Below, piece by piece: positions 56,740 through 64,000 of a DNA stretch of 64,000 nucleotides (position 1 is its first letter; each line of letters opens with the position of its first letter). The DNA comes from Chrysemys picta bellii (Eukaryota > Chordata > Testudines > Emydidae). The translations under genes and the position numbers were made by a program. A model generated the notes under the pieces. That model searched no databases. It saw nothing but the letters and a program-made list of their open reading frames with translations, and was not told the DNA's origin. The stretch lies in contig NC_088792.1 in the NCBI RefSeq assembly GCF_011386835.1, forward strand, positions 111,324,421 to 111,388,420. Reading direction: 5' to 3'.

Positions 56740-59700
56740 AAGGTTAACATTTCCAGTATGTAAGGAGACAGTCCCCCATGACCCTCCAAAGCAGCATAAA
56801 AGTTCCCGGGGAAAGGTAATGACTAGCGGTAATTGAATGTGGTCAAGGCCCAGGTCTAGACACTGGTTTAGCTTTATATCTGATGGGAGCGAATTAAACA
56901 GGAAAGGGATTGCTACCAAGAGTGCCCTTTCCCCAGTTCCCTGGAACCTCTCCCCTGAGAATGTTTGCTTAAATGCCCTCGACTGACACTGATAGCGTGT
57001 GGGTCAGAGAGGGAGAGGCAATATTTTAGGAGCTTTGAGTGGCCATGAACATGCATATTGGGACAGGAAATCCATTGTGAGCTTCCTGCATTGCATCAAA
57101 GAGCACTTCCACTAGGTTATTAAATTGACCCTCTGTACTTAGCCAGTCTTTTTGTTCTACGTTTGAAAACGCTTAGCACAATGGGGTCCTGGTCCATGAC
57201 TGAGGCTCCTAAGCAAAGCTACAATATAAGTAATTTATAATAATTATAGTAATAATGATGCACTGTTTTATTATCTAACAAAATATATGGTTTTGAATTA
57301 TCTTACGATCTGTGTGTTTCCAGAGACATAATGTATGCATGTGTCTAAAATATGAGACAACAGATCTAAATCTGCATAATGGCTATCCTAAACTTGTCTG
57401 TTTCTTTGTGACTGCATGCTCTGTTGTCTGCCATCCCTTAGTTGTAGTGTGGTCTGATCATGCTGGCAAATATATGTACTGAATAATCTTAATACTTTAA
57501 ACTTTTGTTTGCCACTGGTTTGTTCTACCTGAAGACTGTTGTACTTTGAGCACTTATTCAAAAGTACTTCTTTACCTGGTATTGAAATGTTTGTTTTGCA
57601 AAGAGCCATAATTTAGTTTTGGTTTGTGTTGCTGCCAATCCAGTAACCATGAAGGCTTTACAAAAGGGCTCATTGCATTTTTGTGTTACATTGTTCCGGG
57701 CTTTGCAGGCACAGGGACTGCTGCTCTCTGAGAAATAGCAGTCGTTACTAGAGGCTACAGAGTCCTGTGAAGCTAATGGTTTTCAAGAGTAACTCAGCAA
57801 AATGGTTTGTGAACCAATAGTGCTTCCGGTACAGGTTTAAACACATCCAATAATGAATACATATTCCTTTCACTCGCCAGCCTTTTCATGTTTCAGCACT
57901 TGCTGTATTGTTGACAGTGAAGGCTGGATCAGTTTCCTGGCCTGTGAGCATTGTGTATCGTTGTCTATCAGGTAATTAATAATTATAAGCTGCTACTTGG
58001 GAAGATAAAGAATGTGAATGAATTGAGAAAGGAAGCTCTGGGATGAGAGCTGTCTGCTAGCTTGGAATAAATATGAATAACTCTTCCTGGAAGCCATTAT
58101 AGTAAATATACCTTTGTTCCCAAATGCAAGATGTGCATCTTTGTACTGAATTCCATCAGAGACAATTTTTTAAATCTGTGGCAAAGCTCAGAAACTTGCA
58201 GATCTGCAAGCTTCATTTAGATTGATATGGCTAGGTTGCTCTGATATGCCACTATGGAACCCCACCCTTTGTGCTTCTAAACCTTATGCTTATGTATGCT
58301 CTTTGTATAAATAAATACAGAATTTTATATTATGTTAAAGAAAGTAGCTCAGTAAATCCAGTAATTGGGTCTGATTCTGTGTTGACTAGTACCTTACTCC
58401 TCTCAGGTAGTCCCAATAATGTCAATAGGACTGCTCAAAGAGAAAGGTACTATCCAATGAGTGGAATCCATTCTCCTCTGAAGTCAGTGGTAAAACTTAC
58501 ATTGACCTCAATGCAGTCTAGATTTCATCCTGTGTGAGTGACAGAATCTGGCCCAGATTGAGTATATTTCTATGTTACCATTTATGTCCACTGTACTGTT
58601 CTTCAACTTTGATGGAACACATTATGGTTTAAATTCAAGCGAGGAGGAAAAGAGGCCATTGAAATGTGGGTAGAAAAAAAAAGTGTGTAATCTCGTAGTT
58701 AGTCTGTGTGCAGCACTCCTTTCTACTTTCCTGTAGTGGCTGATCTTTTGAGAACAGGAATTTAAATACTACTACAGCTAATGGAGATCCAAGCATTACA
58801 GTTAACAGAGATTCTGCTTAAGCTTCAGTGGAGAAGATTGCATTTTGAGGATAATTTCCTGGTTTCTATCATTGATGCTGCATGAATGAACCATAGCTAT
58901 TGTTTGTATTCAACACTAAGCTGTTTGTTTGTTTGTTTTTTTCCATAGTCAGTGGAGCTAAATGTAAACATAACAATTAATTGAAAAGTGGAGCAGGTAT
59001 TGATCATGAGTCTACCATTGGTACTCTTTATACTTTGTGCTATTTAATAATGCCTGAGGAAGTAACACATTTATTGGCTGCTGATCCATATTTTCACATC
59101 ATTCTGGAAGGGTATTTGGGGCAAGCAGACTATATGTATTTACTTTTTTGGTCAGTGCACAGGACTTGGCATGTATAAATCCTATTACTTGTTAGTGCAA
59201 TTCGTGCTTGTAAAACATCATTCATTGAGAATATTCATTTAATATTTAATGGACAAAAAATCCCATATACTTTTATTCCAAAAGTATCCATTTAATTCAG
59301 AGGCCCCAGGCAGAAGCCAGTTCAGTAATAGTTCAAATAATAATAATTATAACTTTAAAGTTTTCTAATGTTGAAATTAAAGCTCAGGTTTCCTAGAGAA
59401 TATGGTTAGTTTATTGTAGCTCCATAATAGATTACCATGTTTTATAGAGCCAGTTACGTGTCTGCCTAGATAAATGTGAGAGTTAATGGAGCAGAGAATA
59501 ACCTTCAAACCAAACAGAGTAATACACTACGAGGAAATCAGCCCACGTTTTACTCTTAGGGCTCAGTCCTGTTCTCTGAGACACCCATGCAGTTCCTATT
59601 AAAGACAACAAGAGTTGTTTGTGCAGGTTTGAGGGCAGAATTGGGCTCATAGTGAGAACTCAACAGAATGAATTACAATAATGACAAGATCTTTCACTCA

Positions 59701-62519
59701 TATGGGTGGGAACAGTAGCATTTTTGTTTTCTGTATGTGAGCCAAAGCTCTGTTGCCTTACTGACACAGCACTACTTACTTTCCATTGTAATGTGAGAAA
59801 TGTACAAACCCAGAGACTTGGCTGGTCCTGCAGATGGACATGCTCATTCCCAGAGACTTCACTGGGGAGTTCCATGCCTACATTTCTGGGGAGGGGAATG
59901 AGACAATCCTTCCAGGACAACTAGAACATAAATGTTGTAAATAAACCTGAAGACTCTGTCAAATCTTAAATTGGTCACCCAGGATGGCAAGTGAACTTCA
60001 TTTCTGTTTAGAAATATGTGGTATTAGTTTCACTGTCCAGTGCTGCCCTGCTAGAATCATCCTGCCAAAGTCTTACAAGCCTTTCAAAATAGGCTCTGGT
60101 GATTTTGCAGCCATTAAAACATCAGCACTTCTTTCTAGCCTATTGCACTGAATTGAAAATATGGGACAATGTAGATTTAATTAATACTTACCCGATTTGC
60201 CTAATTTTGCTTGCCTGCAATTAATCAGGTTAATAATGTTCTGAAAGAAACATGCAGTAGGTGCACAAGCCAACAGGATATAAAGGACTAGCAAGAGCTA
60301 ATCATTACTCATTCTGTTCAGTGATTACAAATCCAGCTCATGCAGTTCATGCCCATAAACCATGTTAGATAGATATGATTGTGTGGGTAGCTTATTGGAA
60401 GGATAAAATGAAATGTTTGTGGAGGTGATGGAGGAAAAATATGTTTGTAATACTGTATACCAAAGACATCTGGAAGTTCAATGACTTTCTCGGCCAAATC
60501 ATTCATACTGAAACAGCTGGAACTGTTTATTCTTCTACCTAAAACCAAACAACCTGAAAACTGTTTGAAGCATGTGTTTAAACATATTTAAAAACTATCA
60601 GGGTATTAGCACTGCTAATATTATAGTTTCTACTGTAAGGGTGCAGGTGTGAGTACTTAAATCCTAATATATATAAAAAGGAGAAGATGAAGTTTTAAAG
60701 AAACCCCTGCCAGCATCTCTTTCCAGTGCATATAGGATTATAAGGAAAGAGCAGTCTGAAAAGAAGGGTAGAAGTACTTCATAATTTAGATAGCCATCTG
60801 CACTGAAATACTTTTTATAATTTTGTTTAGGAAGAGTTACTTCCTAAAGATCTAGTTTTTTCTCTTGCACTTTCACCTTTCTACGTGCATGATTAAAAGG
60901 GTACATCTTGTTTTCTCGGTTTTGTGATTTGTGTTTGTTTCCCCAGCTGGCTGGTTATGGTGATTGGGTCAGCTTTTCCTGGTTGGCAGAAGGGAACAAC
61001 CCACTGTTACTGTTTTATTTTTTTTAATGGAATTTATAATGGCTTTCCAGTCACCAGAAAATGTTCTGCTGTTTATAATGTCATGGATTCTTAAAGCACT
61101 TTTTGCCCTTGAATTTTTGCTCTCACTAGTTTTCTGCTTTTGTTCCTGGAATTACAAATGCAGCCAAAGCAGTGAGAGGCACCCCAAGTGCTCATCTCCA
61201 TGGTTACAGGAGTGCTCCTCAATGCACACAGTTGCTATGGCTGTGTATCTATCACCCAAGTACAACAGGAAAAAGGTTAGGGAAACTTTTTTCTTTCAAC
61301 GACTGCATGTTGAGTGAAACCCCAATATTCATTCCTCTTTGTTTTATTTTAAAAAGAAAGTGTCTAGTTTATCTACAGGATGGTCTGAACTCTGGAAATA
61401 AATAAAAGATTTGGGCCTTCTTGTGGATTCAAATGACCTTATGCTTACTTCTTTATACCAGTTTAACACTGGAAACAGTTCTGTTGAAGGTGATGACGCA
61501 GTCCCATTGGAGTCAATGAAGTTACCTTGGTGTATACATTATGTAACATGAGAATCAGGTCCAGAGATATTGGTGCTTTGCAGACAAGAAATGTAAAAGG
61601 AATTTTTAAATATTTAGCCTTTATCCTTTTTCTGAAAGTAATGTAGTATATCCACAAATAGATAGCAGCTTTCTCATGCCAGACAATCCCCAGACTTTTT
61701 AAATTGCTTCTAAATTAGTTGGCAACCAGAAGTTATATGGAATAAAGCTAAGCGCCATGCTTCATGTTTGTTTTGGAGATTTTGATTACAGCTAGATTCT
61801 TGCTAGTGCTAGGCATAAGAACCATTTGCCTTTAATGAATAAAAATGAAATGGTGAGGATCTGCACTTACAGGGTGCAGTTTAAGTGATTACTATTATTT
61901 TTTGGTATAATGTTCGTGATTAAGCCTATACTTCAAAAATAGGTTTTCAGTGTGTGGTATTGTCATAACAATACCCAAGAATTCCTATGCAGAGCCGTAG
62001 AGTTGGTAGTTCTCTGCTAACTTAGGTATATTGTTGCAGTCAACTTACTGTGGTGTCACTTTTTAAAGTGAGGTGACAGAAGGGGTGGCATTGGGAGGAG
62101 TGCCTATCAAAAGGGACAAAGACCCGCCTGGTTTTCTTGTTCCCATTCCTCACTGATAAGCAGATCTCATGATAGCTGGATACACAGTAGAAAATGTTAT
62201 TGTATATAAACCAGCTAATTTTTTAAATAGATTTTTTTAATGTAAAGATTGGTTTTTAAAAATGTGATTCAATAAAGTAAATTTGAAGACCTTCTAATTA
62301 TAACACTATTTATCGAAAAGGCCTTTCCCCCCCAGGGAAAGTCTTTTACTTAATTCACTAGTTATCATTAACCAACAAGGTGCTTTTATAGACATAACAT
62401 AGATCAGTACATATTTATTTCCATTTTGCCTTTAGAATTAAACTGATATTATATTGTTTCCAGGTATTTATCTTTAAAAGAGCAACATATACCCTAATAG
62501 AGTCTATTTTTATAAGAAG
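56740..62519. other. FHOD3 intron 1, mostly unassigned
   Basis: No exon was recognised; open frames here lack domains. Degenerate palindromic repeats occur at about 58365-58555 (GGGTCTGATTCTGTG...CAGAATCTGGCCC) and 59558-59655 (GGGCTCAGTCCTG...CAGAATTGGGCTC). The remainder looks like unique AT-rich DNA in which conserved regulatory elements could hide unseen. Confidence 0.5.
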
Positions 62520-62521
62520 GA

Positions 62522-62790
62522 TGATCTGTGGTTACGGCACTAGACTGGAACTCAGGAAATCTAGGTTAAATTCTTGGCTGTGCCAAAGACTTGCTGTATA
62601 ACCTTAGGTGAGCCACTTTGGGTGTGATCCTGCAGTTGATGGGACTACACAGTGCTTAAAGTTAAATGCATGCTCAAGTGCTATGCTGGGTAAGGGCCAG
62701 ACTATTCAGGACCTTGCAGGATCAAGCCCTTAATTTCTCTGTGCCTTAGTTCCCTGATGGTAAATCGGTATTTGCAGTCATCTTTTTAAT
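62522..62790 (+). mobile_element. MIR-type SINE with an internal insertion
   Basis: A tRNA-like head is visible (GTGGTTACGGCACTAGACTGG, then CTAGGTTAAATTCTTGGCTG). The core follows (GACTTGCTGTATAACCTTAGGTGAGCCAC), broken at about 62620 and resumed near 62735 (TTTCTCTGTGCCTTAGTTCCC). The piece between has inverted ends GATCCTGCAG and CTTGCAGGATC and looks like a small palindromic repeat. Confidence 0.75.
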
Positions 62791-63097
62791 TCCAAGGATC
62801 CAATTCCCACTATAAGTACAACCATGTTCATGTAACCACTACATAATACTCCCATCTGACCCAGTTATAAACGAAGTTAAGTTGTGTTTTCACAGCAGCA
62901 TTTTCTAAAATCATAACCATATATTAACCAAGTTTGGAAGTCTGCAGGCTGTGTTATGTCTGCCCCTTCTGGGAAAATCTGAGCAGTTATTTCATATAGC
63001 TTCTGCAGAAGACATGCACACAGAGCTAAGAACTCTGGAATGTCCTGTCGCACCGAAAGCAGAGAGGAAGGAGCCACACTGTTACAGGGTACAGTTA

Positions 63098-63313
63098 GGG
63101 GGTCCCATCTACACTGCAAAGCAGCTGTCTATCAAATAGGTTGGCAAACAGTTGACTATATGCAGACTAGGCCAATTACAAGGGTGAAATACTGTTAGCT
63201 GCTATGGTCACTAACTGCATATCAACCACATTGGGTGGACACAAATTATTTGTAGACCCAACCATGTCGCTAACTGGTGCCAAACTTGTTTAAAATACGC
63301 AGTGTAGATAACC
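63098..63313. mobile_element. Probable PIF/Harbinger-like MITE, decayed
   Basis: GGGGGTCCCATCTACACTGC and GCAGTGTAGATAACC make an imperfect inverted pair. TTA precedes the left end but the right flank has no match. Confidence 0.5.
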
Positions 63314-63916
63314 TCTAGTTCGTTACAAATACAATCAATTCAGGGGTCTTTTATATGTCACTTTTGTCCCTGACCTGTTTACTCCAAAGTTTCAGCTTTC
63401 TAGTGTAGATAGCTCCCATTTCTGAAACTCAACTAAAGGTTTGATGTAGCAAAAGAATTGTCATACAGTAACGGACTAGTATATTGTCGTCGATAGTCGA
63501 TAATAGTAAATGCTTAAGAGGAAGATCCAAGAAACCCATAATGGACAATTACAGAAAAATAGTTAGTGCTTGGTGATAGGCTGATGTCCTTAAGCATGAG
63601 GGTTTATGTTTATTTTCTTAATTAAAAAAAACCTAACTATTGGAACTGTGGATGTTCTCATTATCCATATAAATGCCTAATCCAATTTGAACACCCCGCC
63701 CCCCCAAGTTTTTGAACTCAATGTCTAGTGGAAATGAGCACAGGCTAACTATGCATTGTGTAAAAAACAATTTCCCTTTAGTTAGTTTTGTAGTTGTATT
63801 ATGAATGAGGTTAAATAGGAGATTTACTTTGTCAGTATTGTCCTTGTATACTGCCTTCGAATCCCCTCTCATTCACCTTCTTTCTAAACTATCTCTGTCT
63901 TTTCAGTCTTTCTTAA
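63314..63916. other. FHOD3 intron 1, unassigned
   Basis: No exon or named repeat was recognised. Confidence 0.5.
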
Positions 63917-63986
63917 GGCCTGATCCAATGTCAATTGAAGTCAGTTGGAGCCTTTTATGTATTTCAGTGGGGACTGGATCAGGCCC
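63917..63986. repeat. Small palindromic repeat
   Basis: GGCCTGATCCAATG and GACTGGATCAGGCC form the outer inverted repeat, with TTGAAGTCAGTTGG inside. It is of the same general kind as the small palindromes at 22261 and 58365. Confidence 0.7.
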
Positions 63987-64000
63987 CAAGTATGGAAGTT

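Noticed and set aside
1..64000. CRISPR array, phage or bacterial operon
   Set aside because: No regularly spaced repeats with unique spacers, no operon-like gene packing; content is that of a vertebrate genome.

Overview
The window looks like vertebrate nuclear DNA, most likely from a turtle. It carries several CR1-group LINEs (three with the octamer-type tail built on ATTCTATG), a tRNA-headed SINE with a CR1-like tail, and many short hAT and PIF/Harbinger non-autonomous elements of kinds common in sauropsid genomes. A crocodilian source is not excluded. No bacterial operon, plasmid or phage signal was seen.

Only one host gene is supported: coding exon 1 of FHOD3 (a formin) on the + strand at 20368-20532, inside a CpG island (about 19730-20570). 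Everything right of 20533 would be its very long first intron. Bases 1-19700 are upstream intergenic DNA. No second exon and no neighbouring gene was recognised.

Layout. 1-5260: an antisense CR1-group LINE (family B) split by a sense CR1, which is itself split by a solo LTR. 5.3-13.1 kb: short hAT/MITE elements, a CR1 3' fragment and AT-rich unique DNA. 13.25-18.35 kb: an antisense, badly decayed LINE with endonuclease, reverse transcriptase and RNase H blocks (I-group). It is interrupted by a fold-back hAT element and a SINE, and it ends in a 552-bp near-perfect palindrome. 18.7-20.5 kb: unique DNA and the FHOD3 promoter and exon. 20.5-24.6 kb: G-rich tandem repeat and MITEs. 24.6-27.6 kb: a triple nest (sense LINE B, antisense CR1, hAT MITE). 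31.9-34.7 kb: a third LINE (family C) split by a second fold-back hAT element. 36.9-45.4 kb: hAT and Harbinger elements, two of them only 24 bp apart. 45.66-49.16 kb: a decayed two-gene PIF/Harbinger transposon (Myb-like ORF on +, DDE transposase on -). 50.5-51.3 kb: a hAT element with a perfect 8-bp duplication, split by a SINE. 55.06-56.73 kb: a Harbinger MITE split by a LINE. 56.7-64 kb: mostly unique intronic DNA with a MIR and small palindromic repeats.

None of the mobile genes looks functional. The best-preserved reading frame is the 24.9-26.0 kb CR1 reverse transcriptase. The most unusual items are the two mirror-image fold-back hAT copies, the RNase H LINE, the 18.2-18.7 kb palindrome, and a small retroelement family with a hammerhead-like core and 12-bp target duplications.
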